Shown piece by piece: positions 20,387-28,844 of a stretch of 64,000 nucleotides of DNA. The notes below the pieces were generated by a model. It worked only from the letters and a program-made list of their open reading frames with translations, did no database searches and was not told the origin of the DNA. The position numbers and the translations under genes were made by a program. The stretch is from the NCBI RefSeq assembly GCF_020099395.1, contig NZ_CP083590.1, positions 6,386,001 to 6,450,000 on the forward strand. The letters run 5' to 3'. The first letter of the stretch is position 1; the number at the start of each line of letters is the position of its first letter. The stretch comes from Streptomyces mobaraensis (lineage in GTDB: Bacteria > Actinomycetota > Actinomycetes > Streptomycetales > Streptomycetaceae).

Positions 20387-20560
20387 TCACCGTGGCGCGC
20401 TGAGCACGCTCATGAACGTCTTCAGTCCGGTGAAGAGGGAGATGATCGCCCGCCAGACGGCCAGGATCGCGTGGGCGGTGGCGACGGGAGCCGTCGCGAT
20501 GAAGAACAGAAAGATGATCAGGACCAGCCAGAAGAAGAGACCGCGGGGACGCGAGAGCAA
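20387..20560 (-). CDS. Small membrane protein (57 aa)
   Basis: The minus strand encodes RPRGLFFWLVLIIFLFFIAT then APVATAHAILAVWRAIISLF: one strong transmembrane helix followed by an amphipathic helix. Small proteins of this shape with the same ATAPVA step occur widely in actinobacteria, function unknown. The start is taken as TTG 20558-20560, with AAGGG nine bases upstream. Confidence 0.6.
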   Translation of the reverse strand: MLSRPRGLFFWLVLIIFLFFIATAPVATAHAILAVWRAIISLFTGLKTFMSVLSAPR

Positions 20561-21278
20561 GGGGCTTACCCTTCGTGGCGGGCGGGACCGGACGGGCGGT
20601 GGGTTCCGGGTTCACGTCCTCCTGCCGCGTCGGGCCCGGGATCGGGTCGGGGCGCGGGCGGCGGGGAGCACATCGGGGGCCGGCGGCCACCGCTCCCGTC
20701 CGCCGGGCGGCGCGGCGGCTTCGGCGGCTTGGATGCCTCGGAGGCTGCGCCGCGGCGTCGAGTCCGGTGCCGGCGCGCCGCGTCGGCCTCCGAGGAGAGG
20801 ACGGCCTTCCGGCCGGTCTTCCGGGGCGGCTCCGGCCACCGCTGCCGTGGGGTCTGCCCCAGGGGCAGCCGTCCCGGCACCGGTCCGAACGAGCGCGGCC
20901 ACGGGCCACATCCCCCTCCACGACGTCGGTACGGCCGCCGGACGCCTCCGCGTCCGCTCCGGAGCGCACCGCCGGCCCTTGGCACTGGGCGATGGCCGGC
21001 CCCCGTAAATCGGTTTCTCCCCTTCCAGTGCACGGCACACCGCCCCTCGGCGACAACCCCGCACCCGGCGGCGCGCGAGCGCATCAGGCGCGTACGGCAC
21101 GCCCCGGGCGGCGTGCGCGGCGGGAGTGCCGTCTGGCCACGTCGCGGGGAAGCTGTTACGGCTGCCGGCGACGCGGTCGGCTCCGCCTGCTCGTCACCCG
21201 CCGTCCACACCCGGGGGCGCCCACCGGGGTACTGCCGGCTTCGGACGGCGGTGGCAGGGCGAGCGACGTCGCGTGGGC
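20561..21278. other. About 700 bp without a convincing gene
   Basis: Arg/Pro/Gly-rich frames are open on both strands but none shows a domain, a good start or typical hydrophobic patterning. The stretch contains one copy of a roughly 52-bp repeat (21024-21075). Confidence 0.4.
21024..21075. repeat. 52-bp repeat, copy 1
   Basis: Shares CCAGTGCACGGCAC and CAACCCCGCACCCGGCGGCG with 22871-22923 in the same orientation and spacing. Copy 2 lies just upstream of the UbiB-like kinase start on the minus strand, so this may be a promoter or operator segment. Confidence 0.55.
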
Positions 21279-22790
21279 TCATCCCCTCCTGCCACGGGCG
21301 AGGAAGCCGGCGAGGACGAGGGCGGCCCAGAAGGGCCACGACCCGGCGTCCGTGGCCCTCTTCCGCCGGTCGTCCTCACCGGCCACCTTGGCGTGGAAGG
21401 TGACGTCCTTCTCGGCGAAGGCGCGCAGGATCCCCCGGGTCTGCTGGAGGGCCCCCGGCGCGGCGATCATGAGATCGAGGGCGGTGCGGGCGGCCTGCTG
21501 TTCGGAGAGGGTCTCGCGGGCGAGGCCGAAGACGATGGTGCGGAGGTTGTCGGCGAAGACGTCGGTGAGGGAGAGTTCCGGGCACAGGTAGCGGATCGAC
21601 CCCTCGAGATTGGCGAAGGACTTTCCCAGCAGCGAGATCACCGGGCTGGTGCGGATGCCGCGGCGGGTGGCGTGGACGAGGATCGCGGTCAGGGTGACGC
21701 CGAAGTTGAGCTCCTCCAGCGTGACGGAGGCGATCTTCGGGACGAGCATGCTGATGTCGGAGCGGAACCCGGCGACGTCGGCCCAGGTCGTGGCGGTCCC
21801 CATGTCGATCCAGGTCGCGGCCAGACCCGCGCCGTCGTTGGCCGCGAGGTTCAGCAGGGCCAGCACCAGGTGCCGGCTGGTACCGCTCTCCATACGGCCC
21901 ACCATGCCCCAGTCGATCAGGTGCGCGGGCTCGCCCGGGGCGACGAAGATGTTGCCCGGGTGAGGGTCGGCGTGGAAGAAGCGGTCGAGGAAGTAGCCGC
22001 GGTACATGAACGCCATCAAGTCCCGGCCGATACCCGAGCGCTGGGCGGAGGTGAACGCGCGCGGATCGGCGTCCCGGATCGACACGCCCGGGGCCAGCGC
22101 CTGTACCAGTACCCGCCGGGTCGGCGGCAGCAGCACCCGGGGCACGGACAGGAACGCGAACTCCTCACACAGCTCCCGGGCCCGGCGCATGTGGCCGGCC
22201 TCCACCCGGAAGTCCGTCTCCGCCTCCATGGCCTCGAACAGCACGCCCAGCATGGCCGGCACGTCCACCACGGCCGCGAACCGGGGAGCGGCCCGCGCCA
22301 GGAGGCGGGCGGCCCGCCGCAACAGCCGGATGTCCTCGGCCATCGCCTGTTCCACACCCGGACGTTGGACCTTGACCGCGGCGAACGCCCCGTCGGCCAG
22401 CCGCGCCCGGTAGACCTGTGCCAGCGAGGCGGCGCCCAGCGGCGCCGAGGTGTCGATCTCCCGGAACAGCCGCCGCCACCGCGGCCCGAGCTCCGCCGCG
22501 AGCACCGGCTCGAACGTGGCGAAGGACACGGGGGTGACCTGGTCGTGCAACTGCCCCAACTCCTCCAGCACGGCCCGCGGTACGAAGTCCGGCCGCGTGG
22601 AGAGCATCTGCCCCACCTTGATGTAGAACGGGCCCAGCTCCTGCAGCGCCTCCCGGACGGCCCGCGCCTGGCCCTCGGCGCCTTCCTCCGGCTTCGCCCG
22701 GCGGACGCGGACCTGCTCGGCCAGCAGCCGTCCCACCACACGGGAGACGTGCCGCGTGCGGCCACCGCCCACAGTCCCTCCCCCGTGCAC
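21279..22790 (-). CDS. ABC1/UbiB-family atypical kinase
   Basis: About 503 residues with the family signature: the KxGQ motif (FYIKVGQMLSTRPDFVP), an Ala-rich nucleotide loop (APLGAASLAQVYRA), the lysine in AAVKVQRPG, the catalytic FFHADPHPGNIF and metal-binding LIDWGMVGR. C-terminal hydrophobic residues (WPFWAALVLAGFLARGRR) suggest a membrane anchor. Family members act in isoprenoid-quinone biosynthesis or lipid transport by ATP hydrolysis. GTG 22788-22790 is my choice of start; no strong ribosome-binding site decides it. Proximity to isoprenoid genes is suggestive only. Confidence 0.88.
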   Translation of the reverse strand: MHGGGTVGGGRTRHVSRVVGRLLAEQVRVRRAKPEEGAEGQARAVREALQELGPFYIKVGQMLSTRPDFVPRAVLEELGQLHDQVTPVSFATFEPVLAAELGPRWRRLFREIDTSAPLGAASLAQVYRARLADGAFAAVKVQRPGVEQAMAEDIRLLRRAARLLARAAPRFAAVVDVPAMLGVLFEAMEAETDFRVEAGHMRRARELCEEFAFLSVPRVLLPPTRRVLVQALAPGVSIRDADPRAFTSAQRSGIGRDLMAFMYRGYFLDRFFHADPHPGNIFVAPGEPAHLIDWGMVGRMESGTSRHLVLALLNLAANDGAGLAATWIDMGTATTWADVAGFRSDISMLVPKIASVTLEELNFGVTLTAILVHATRRGIRTSPVISLLGKSFANLEGSIRYLCPELSLTDVFADNLRTIVFGLARETLSEQQAARTALDLMIAAPGALQQTRGILRAFAEKDVTFHAKVAGEDDRRKRATDAGSWPFWAALVLAGFLARGRRG

Positions 22791-22870
22791 GAACCCGCGC
22801 CGGAACCGGCGATACGGCCCACCCGCGCACCGGGGGCGGGTACTTCCTGCTCTGACTCCCTTCCGGTCAT

Positions 22871-22923
22871 CTCCAGTGCACGGCACCTCGCCGTCGGCCC
22901 ACAACCCCGCACCCGGCGGCGCG
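22871..22923. repeat. 52-bp repeat, copy 2
   Basis: Second copy of the segment at 21024-21075, here about 80 bases upstream of the kinase start on the minus strand. Confidence 0.55.
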
Positions 22924-23039
22924 TGATGGGTGCGGGGAGGCGCACGGCGGCCGGCAGCGGCGCGCGGGCCCGGTCATCCCCGCCCGCGATTCCGCGCGGC
23001 CCTCCGCCCGAACGGCCGGCCGGGATGTGCTCGGCGGGC

Positions 23040-23330
23040 GCACTCGCCGGCCGTGGGAACCGTGCCGGTACTCCCTGACACGACTATGGACCAGGGCACG
23101 GGCCCGGGTGCCATCCGTGTGCACCACCCGGCTTGTCGCGGCGGCTCGTGCCGGGGCTCCGCGTCGTCCGTGCGCGTGGTGCGAGCCGACGCCCCGGCGC
23201 GGTCGTCAGCGATGGGCGGGTCAGCATGCCGTACGCCCCTCGCGTACTCCGCATGGCTGCCGAGTGCCGCCGATCGGGGCGTTGCGCGCCTGGACTGGAA
23301 GTGCGCGGTGTGTCGTCATGAAAGGAGTGG
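23040..23330 (+). repeat. 290-bp duplicated non-coding block, copy 2
   Basis: Counterpart of 18730-19019, same orientation and almost the same length. It ends in the same TCATGAAAGGAGTGG and lies 275 bases upstream of the next plus-strand start. A short frame beginning at that ATG (MKGV...) exists in both copies but the sequences then diverge. Confidence 0.7.
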
Positions 23331-23604
23331 GCACATCCGCTCGTGAGCACCCGATGGGCTCCGGTTTCTCCGTGCGCGCGGGACCAAGTTCACCCCCCCC
23401 CATGGGGCGGCCGACCGGCTTCGTATGGTCACGGCGGGGAGACGCACGCGGAGCTCACGTCAACGCACCCTGCGAAAACGCTCTCCACATTCCCGGCGGG
23501 CAACTGCCGGGAACACAAACTTTTCCGACGAAATAAATCCCCGCATGCGGCTCAGCGGGCGCCGTGGGGGCGTTCCTGCCGGCAGAGCACCGAGGGAGGA
23601 TGTC

Positions 23605-23835
23605 ATGGCACGGAATCGTAGGGTAGTCGGTGGCCTGCATTCCGGCCTGGCCGGGGAATTCGGCGGCATGGTCTGGGACCTCGATGCCTCGGTCACGTCC
23701 TCCGATCCAGCAGGTCTCCCAGCGGCCGGCACAGTGCGGCTACGCGGAACTCCGGACCGTCGCCGCCGTCGAGAAGGCCGGCACCTTCTCACTCCCAGGG
23801 AATTCCGCCGCAACCCGCTCGTCCAAGCGAACTGA
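23605..23835 (+). CDS. Small hypothetical protein (76 aa), doubtful
   Basis: The ATG has an excellent GGGAGGA seven bases upstream and the stop lies 14 bases before the cis-prenyltransferase start, which favours a real small first gene of that operon. The product begins MARNRRVVGGLHSGLAGEFG and becomes Arg-rich; no family recognised. Confidence 0.4.
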   Translation: MARNRRVVGGLHSGLAGEFGGMVWDLDASVTSSDPAGLPAAGTVRLRGTPDRRRRREGRHLLTPREFRRNPLVQAN

Positions 23836-23849
23836 GCGGGGAGGCCGAC

Positions 23850-24587
23850 GTGAATGTCACGGACATGCCCCAGCCCGTCCCGGCCCCTCAACCCACAGCG
23901 GCCGGGCAGGGTATGCCGCCGAGGCATGTGGCGGTGATCCTCGACGGCAACCGGCGCTGGGCCGCGGAACACCGGCTCCCGCTCTTCGCCGCGTACCGGG
24001 CGGGAGCCGTGCGCGTGCACGAACTCGCCGGCTGGTGTGAACAGGCAGGCATCACCTTCGTGACCGTCTGGGCACTCTCCCGGGACAATCTGCGGAGGGC
24101 TCCCGCCGTGGTCCGACAGATCACGGGAGCGGTCACGGCCGGGCTGCAGACGATGGCTTCCACCAGGCGATGGCGCATCCGCATCATCGGCGCCATGGAC
24201 GAACTGCGGCCCGAGGACGCTCGCACCTTGCGAGAGATCACGGAACAGACCCGGCACATCCAGGGCATCACGCTGAACGTGGCCGTCGCCTACAGCGGGC
24301 GGGACGACATCGTGAGCGCCGTCCGCTCCCTCATCCGCAGCGATGGTGCGGGCGGCGGGGCTGTCACCGAAGACCGGCTGGCTCGGCATCTGTCCACGGC
24401 CGGCCAGCCCGACGTCGACCTGGTCATCCGCACCTCGGGCGAACAGCGCCTGTCCGGATTCATGGTGTGGCAGGTCGCGGAGGCGGAACTCTACTTCACC
24501 GATACCGCCTGGCCCGACTTCGACCACCACAGCTTCGACGCGGCACTGCGCTGGTATCACGGTCGACATCGGCGTTTCGGCCGCTGA
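23850..24587 (+). CDS. cis-Prenyl diphosphate synthase (UppS family, probably short-chain)
   Basis: 245 residues. The catalytic DGNRRWA (Asp32), the IPP-binding RTSGEQRLSGFMVWQ and ELYFTDTAWPDF segments are intact. The usual STENW loop is ALSRDNLRR (77-83), closer to the DNLxR loop of the mycobacterial Z,E-farnesyl synthase Rv1086 than to long-chain UPP synthases. GTG 23850 follows GGGGAGG at five bases. It lies about 100 bp upstream of a terpene synthase on the same strand, so I infer that it makes a cis-prenyl (for example neryl or Z-farnesyl) or a branched diphosphate for that enzyme. A housekeeping uppS remains possible but less likely here. Confidence 0.9.
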   Translation: MNVTDMPQPVPAPQPTAAGQGMPPRHVAVILDGNRRWAAEHRLPLFAAYRAGAVRVHELAGWCEQAGITFVTVWALSRDNLRRAPAVVRQITGAVTAGLQTMASTRRWRIRIIGAMDELRPEDARTLREITEQTRHIQGITLNVAVAYSGRDDIVSAVRSLIRSDGAGGGAVTEDRLARHLSTAGQPDVDLVIRTSGEQRLSGFMVWQVAEAELYFTDTAWPDFDHHSFDAALRWYHGRHRRFGR

Positions 24588-24690
24588 GAAGGCTGATCGT
24601 CACGAAAGGTCGAGGCTGAAGAAGCGCATGTATGCTCACGCCCACTACATCCGCACACGGCGTCCCTGCCCGTAATCAGGAGGTGTGTTG

Positions 24691-25806
24691 ATGCAGAAGG
24701 TGCAACCAGTGGTCGAACTCCCGCCCTTTTACTGTCCCATTCAGGGAGCCATCCACCCCCACACCGACCATCTGCGGCGTCGCTCGGAAGAGTGGATGCA
24801 CGGGTACGGATTCTGCCCGGACGCGGCAAGCCTGCAGTTCGTGCGCTCTTTCAACTCCGCCGATTTCGTCGGGCGCATGGCGCCACACGGGCTGCTGGAC
24901 CCGATGCAAGTCCTTACCGACTGGTGCAACCTCGGCTTCGTGATCGACGAGCGTTTCGACCGTATCCCCCTGGCCCGGTCGGACCGGAACGTACTGGCCG
25001 AGGCCGCGGAACTGGCCGTCAAACTGGTGCGTACCTTTGAGACGCCCGGTGCCGGACTGCTGACCACCAGCCCGTTCGGCGCCCCCCTGGAAGACCTCGC
25101 CACGCGGATGCACCGCATGACCACACCCTCGCAAAGGCGCCGGATCGTCGAAGGCACTCACTTGTGGGCGTCGGCTCTGGTCTGGGAAGTCGCGGATCAC
25201 GCCCGCCCTGAGCCCCCTTCCCTCAACGACTACACCACCCAACGCCAGCAGACCATTGGCGGGGCGCTCTTCACCAGCTGGATCGACACTCTGACCGGCG
25301 TCGAAGTACCCGCCTCGGAGATGGACCACCCGTCGGTCCGCGCCCTTACCGAGATCACCGGACTGATCGTCGGCATCGACAACGACCTGTTCTCCTACGC
25401 CAATGACCTCTGGTTCCATCAGAACCAGGGAGTGACCCTGCGGAACTTCGCGACCGTCCTGGCCGCCGAGGGCGGCTGCACCACCGACCAGGCTCTCAGG
25501 GAAGTGACCTGGATGAGGAACCGGTTGACGGCCCTCTTCCTCGCACTGCGCGACCAGCTCACCGAACGGCACCGACCGCGGGCCGGCAGCGCTCTGCGCA
25601 ACTACATGCGGCACCTGGGATACCTCATCCGCGGCAACCTCGACTACTACGGCGTCACCGACAAGTACCGCAACCCCGACGGCCGCTCGCCCGACACCTT
25701 GCTGCGCGTCGCATACCGGTTCACCTCGAAACCGCCGGACAACGCCTCGGAACCCCTGCCCATCCCCACCATCAGCTGGTGGTGGGATCAACTCGCGACC
25801 GCCTGA
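24691..25806 (+). CDS. Class I terpene synthase with variant motifs
   Basis: 371 residues, with a typical terpene-synthase fold pattern (WCNLGFVIDERFDR; VGIDNDLFSYANDL). The aspartate-rich motif is DERFD (86-90), with Glu in place of the second Asp. The NSE triad is N231-D-x-x-S235-x-x-x-D239, with Asp replacing Glu. A KYRNPDGRS segment stands in for the usual RY pair. The start ATG 24691 has AGGAGG seven bases upstream. Paired with the cis-prenyltransferase, it may use an unusual substrate; this is inference. Confidence 0.88.
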   Translation: MQKVQPVVELPPFYCPIQGAIHPHTDHLRRRSEEWMHGYGFCPDAASLQFVRSFNSADFVGRMAPHGLLDPMQVLTDWCNLGFVIDERFDRIPLARSDRNVLAEAAELAVKLVRTFETPGAGLLTTSPFGAPLEDLATRMHRMTTPSQRRRIVEGTHLWASALVWEVADHARPEPPSLNDYTTQRQQTIGGALFTSWIDTLTGVEVPASEMDHPSVRALTEITGLIVGIDNDLFSYANDLWFHQNQGVTLRNFATVLAAEGGCTTDQALREVTWMRNRLTALFLALRDQLTERHRPRAGSALRNYMRHLGYLIRGNLDYYGVTDKYRNPDGRSPDTLLRVAYRFTSKPPDNASEPLPIPTISWWWDQLATA

Positions 25807-25857
25807 GGCCCGTTCACATCCCATGGGCACGGGGCCTCCTCCTCCGTCACCACCGCC

Positions 25858-26010
25858 GTGCTGTGTGCCGCCGACCTGCCGGTGATGGCCGGGACATTCC
25901 TCCAGCGGGGATGTTCTTGCCTCGCGACGGGGGAACAGCACGCCATCACTTCCGCGGCCGGGCCGGCTATGGCAGGCCTCCACCCGAGTCCCGCCTACGG
26001 CGCCCCCGCC
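25858..26010 (+). pseudogene. Scrap of a second dxs gene
   Basis: GEQHAITSAAGPAMAGLHP matches [19 protein letters not shown] of the intact dxs at about 17.4-17.5 kb (there on the opposite strand). Only about 20 codons are convincing; the flanks do not align. It shows that an extra dxs once stood between the second and third terpene synthases. Confidence 0.65.
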
Positions 26011-26046
26011 CCGGACATCGAGAGTCGGGCGCTGGCACGCCGATAC

Positions 26047-27093
26047 TCATGTTGACGCTTCCGCTTCAATGCACCCTTCGATCTCGTAGTTCTCATCGCT
26101 GCGGTAGCGGCCGGCGCGGATGGACCATTCGTACTGCCCCCGTTGATGGGTACGCATCGCGTCGAGGAATCGGCACAGGCCGGGACTGGCCCGCTTCCGT
26201 ACGTCTCGTTCCAGAGAGAGATATTCGGTGACGGCGTTGTTGTGCAGCCTCACCGCCTCGTTCACTGCTTCCTGATCGTTCCTGCCTTCGTCGGCGAGGA
26301 TGATCGGGAGGCTCCAGATCACCCCCTTCTCCCGCGGAAAGGAGATGATGTCGTTGAACATCCCGCCGATGTCTGAGGTCAAGGCCATCAACCGACGGAC
26401 ATCCGCACGGTTCCACTCGTGCTCCGGCACGTCGGATCCCGTAAAGGCCGGCCAGGCCGCGAGCGTGGGCAGGATCGCCGTGAGGGCCCGGCGTGCCGAC
26501 AGCCACTGCCGAACACTGGGCCGGGTGCCGGTGAAAGGGCGGCCCACTTGCCAGAGTGTGCTCATGTACCAGTAGTTCATCTCACCGAGCCACTGCATGT
26601 ACAGGCCCGGCCCCGTCAGACGCTCGACGCGTTCGCTGACATCCACCGTGGCCGGGGCCAGCCTGCGACAGAGCTCGGCGTGCTCGGCGGGCAGCCGGCT
26701 GGCCAGTTCCTCGCACAGCGGCCGCCGGTCGTACCCTTTGGGGTCGTAGTGCATGTCGTGCAACCACAGCTGGAACGCGGCCAGTTCGGCGGGGTCTGTG
26801 AGGTAGATTCCCGCTTCGCAGAACGAGGCGTCGATGACGAAGATCCAGGTGCACCAGATGGCCGCGACGCGGAACCGCTCGGGCGGCATCGTGTGGAACA
26901 GCCGTCCGATGAACTCCGCACATTTCGTGTCCCGGATCTGTTCCTCCCGCTCCACCCCGAATTCCGTCAGCCCGAAATCGATCGCCCACTGCAGAGCCTC
27001 TGCCTCAACTGCCTCCAGATCGGAGCTCACCCCCACCGGGAACGGGTAGTAGAGCAGCGGGAGAGTGAGTTTCGACGACTTGGATTCGCTCAT
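26047..27093 (-). CDS. Class I terpene synthase with degenerate aspartate-rich motif
   Basis: 348 residues. The C-terminal half is canonical: NSE triad N247-D-I-I-S251-F-P-R-E255 and RY in AGRYRSD. The place of the DDxxD motif is WIFVIDASFCEAG, with D88 and E93 kept but the second Asp replaced by Ala. ATG 27091-27093 has AGGAGG six bases upstream, so translation signals are strong. The AveC-like gene ends 128 bp upstream on the same strand. Catalysis without the second Asp is known for some bacterial cyclases, so activity is plausible. Confidence 0.87.
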   Translation of the reverse strand: MSESKSSKLTLPLLYYPFPVGVSSDLEAVEAEALQWAIDFGLTEFGVEREEQIRDTKCAEFIGRLFHTMPPERFRVAAIWCTWIFVIDASFCEAGIYLTDPAELAAFQLWLHDMHYDPKGYDRRPLCEELASRLPAEHAELCRRLAPATVDVSERVERLTGPGLYMQWLGEMNYWYMSTLWQVGRPFTGTRPSVRQWLSARRALTAILPTLAAWPAFTGSDVPEHEWNRADVRRLMALTSDIGGMFNDIISFPREKGVIWSLPIILADEGRNDQEAVNEAVRLHNNAVTEYLSLERDVRKRASPGLCRFLDAMRTHQRGQYEWSIRAGRYRSDENYEIEGCIEAEAST

Positions 27094-27221
27094 GTCAGTC
27101 CTCCTGAGGAGCGCACTTTTGCCTGCAAGCCGTGACGGCGCTGCCGGGTCGCAGGGGTCTGGAGCGTGGCGGCGAAGCCTGATCGTTGTGGACTCGGGCC
27201 GGTACGTGTGGGTGAGAGATT

Positions 27222-28151
27222 TCAGGGGAGGAGGTAGGGAGGAGTGTCGGCCGGGACATGTACGGGGGAGAACGCGACGGCAACGCTCAGGCTGAATAGG
27301 TAGACGACGGTCAGTGCCTGAGTGAAGCCCGATGCGGCCAGTAGTCGCAGCCCTGTGCTGCTGCTGCCGCGTAGTGGCCACACTTCCGTCTCCTTGCGTT
27401 GTGCCCGGTAGAGCAACATGACTACCGGCACACTGAATACGATCGACGCAAGCGCGATTTCGAACAGGGGAACGTGGTACCAGTGGCCTGCAAACAGGTC
27501 CCAAGACCCGCCCACTCGCCACCTGTAGGTGCCGGTGAGCGCCCAGGGTGCCTCCAGGATGAGCTCCGCCAGAGCTGATCCCAACAGAGCCACTACGAGC
27601 ACCCGGTACATGCCCCAGTGCGGCCTGTTCTCGGTGAGGCGGCGGACAATCGCCCACGGAATGAGGATCCAGACGGGTCCAAGGCCCCAAGCCAAACCTC
27701 CGGCCGCGAAGATCGTTACCGCCTGGCTGGAGGAGTCGGGGCTGTTCCAGCCCGGGAAGTAGGGTCCCCAGGTGGTTACATTCAGCGCATAGCGATTGAC
27801 TACGTAACCCAACTCCCAATAGTTGGTGAGCGGGTCCAGCCAGAAGCATGTGAAGAAGCCGAAGTACAGCGCGTCTTCAACCCTCACGCGGCCCGTGCGA
27901 CGTGTCCTTCGGACGGCGCGCACAGCAGTGAAAAGCAGGGCGACGGCAACGGCGCCCTGGACGCCCCACACTACTACCGCTCGAGTAGTGGAAAGTCGCC
28001 CGCTGCTAGGCACCGAGCGCAGGCCACCATCGAGCGCCCAGCGCCCGAGCGTCCAAACGGCGACGCACAGGAGCAATACACCGATTCCTGCCCACACCTT
28101 GACTGGGGTCACCCTAGAGTGGGACGCCCTCACAGACGTTGTGGCTTTCAT
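27222..28151 (-). CDS. AveC-like (spirocyclase-family) integral membrane protein
   Basis: 309 residues with about seven hydrophobic segments. The core has DPLTNYWELGYVVNRYALNV, then WGPYFPGWNSPDSSSQ and LILEAPWALTGTYRW, the pattern I associate with the AveC/MeiC spirocyclase family of avermectin/meilingmycin clusters. Those proteins catalyse spiroketal formation or dehydration; many relatives of unknown function occur elsewhere. It starts with an ATGA overlap on a small upstream ORF and is followed by the third terpene synthase. A role as membrane cyclase, tailoring enzyme or carrier for a terpenoid is inference. Confidence 0.7.
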   Translation of the reverse strand: MKATTSVRASHSRVTPVKVWAGIGVLLLCVAVWTLGRWALDGGLRSVPSSGRLSTTRAVVVWGVQGAVAVALLFTAVRAVRRTRRTGRVRVEDALYFGFFTCFWLDPLTNYWELGYVVNRYALNVTTWGPYFPGWNSPDSSSQAVTIFAAGGLAWGLGPVWILIPWAIVRRLTENRPHWGMYRVLVVALLGSALAELILEAPWALTGTYRWRVGGSWDLFAGHWYHVPLFEIALASIVFSVPVVMLLYRAQRKETEVWPLRGSSSTGLRLLAASGFTQALTVVYLFSLSVAVAFSPVHVPADTPPYLLP

Positions 28152-28408
28152 GAGCGTGGCCTTTCGGCAGGTGCCTCGGACATCTTCGATGCTCCCCTCG
28201 ATGCAACGCCATTCCCGACTTCGCGACGCCTAGGCACGGGCTGGATGTCTTGCCATGCCCACGCCTTGGTCGCGAGAAGGGAGCGGACCGCGGCGGCCGG
28301 CTGTGCCGGCAGCTCCGGCGTCAGGGCCCACAGATTTTCGGGGCGGGTGGCCGAATCTGGGGATTCTCCGCCCGCACCGCCAGCGCGGGTCACCGCCTCC
28401 AGCTGCAT
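28148..28408 (-). CDS. Small hypothetical protein (86 aa) coupled to the AveC-like gene
   Basis: ATG 28406-28408; the stop overlaps the next start by four bases (ATGA), a strong sign of coupled translation. The middle is protein-like (LWALTPELPAQPAAAVRSLL, AWAWQDIQPVPRRREV) with Gly/Ser-rich ends. It may be a true small gene or the retained tail of a larger one; a stop closes the frame about 50 bases upstream. Family not recognised. Confidence 0.5.
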   Translation of the reverse strand: MQLEAVTRAGGAGGESPDSATRPENLWALTPELPAQPAAAVRSLLATKAWAWQDIQPVPRRREVGNGVASRGASKMSEAPAERPRS

Positions 28409-28643
28409 CCGCTGATACAGGGCTTTCCCCTGGCCGGAGCTGGCCCATCACCCGTACACCTTTCAGCTTCCCCCGTGTCCGGCCTGGCACTCCCCGGCGA
28501 AGGGGGGCACGTGGATCGCCACAAGGCAGTGCAAATGACAGTGGCATGTTCCGTGCGCCCTCCGCGTCGAATGTGGGAAGTCTTGGCGAAACCCTCGTAG
28601 TTGGGATGTGCTGGGGCGGCTCTCGGCTTGGCACGCTGGTGCT

Positions 28644-28844
28644 TTAGATGATGACCGTGCAACCGGTGATTTGGCGTGGCCGGGGTTCGACCAGCGCTTC
28701 GCCGCGTTCTTCGACACGCCCGGTCGTGGTCAGCGCGCACGCGGCCACCGACACCGCGTTCCATCTGCTGACTACCGGTAGTTCGTTAAACCCGGCGGTA
28801 TAGATCAAGAGGTCTGCCGGTGGTGACCGCGTCGAGGTGGTCAT
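28644..28844 (-). CDS. Small hypothetical protein (66 aa) behind hairpin copy B
   Basis: ATG 28842-28844 lies 27 bases downstream of hairpin copy B on the minus strand, in the same layout as other genes of the element. Product: MTTSTRSPPADLLIYTAGFN, then WNAVSVAACALTTTGRVEER, ending ITGCTVII. Codon use is plausible but no family is recognised. Possibly truncated relative to its ancestor. Confidence 0.45.
   Translation of the reverse strand: MTTSTRSPPADLLIYTAGFNELPVVSRWNAVSVAACALTTTGRVEERGEALVEPRPRQITGCTVII

Noticed and set aside
22165..22945. Arg-rich minus-strand frames overlapping the UbiB-like kinase
   Set aside because: The kinase frame carries all family motifs; the others are out-of-frame readings of the same DNA.
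23735..23790. LysR-like N-terminus (YAELRTVAAVEKAGTFS) in a third frame
   Set aside because: Only about 15 residues fit, there is no HTH continuation, and the frame is out of phase with the small ORF that has the good ribosome-binding site.
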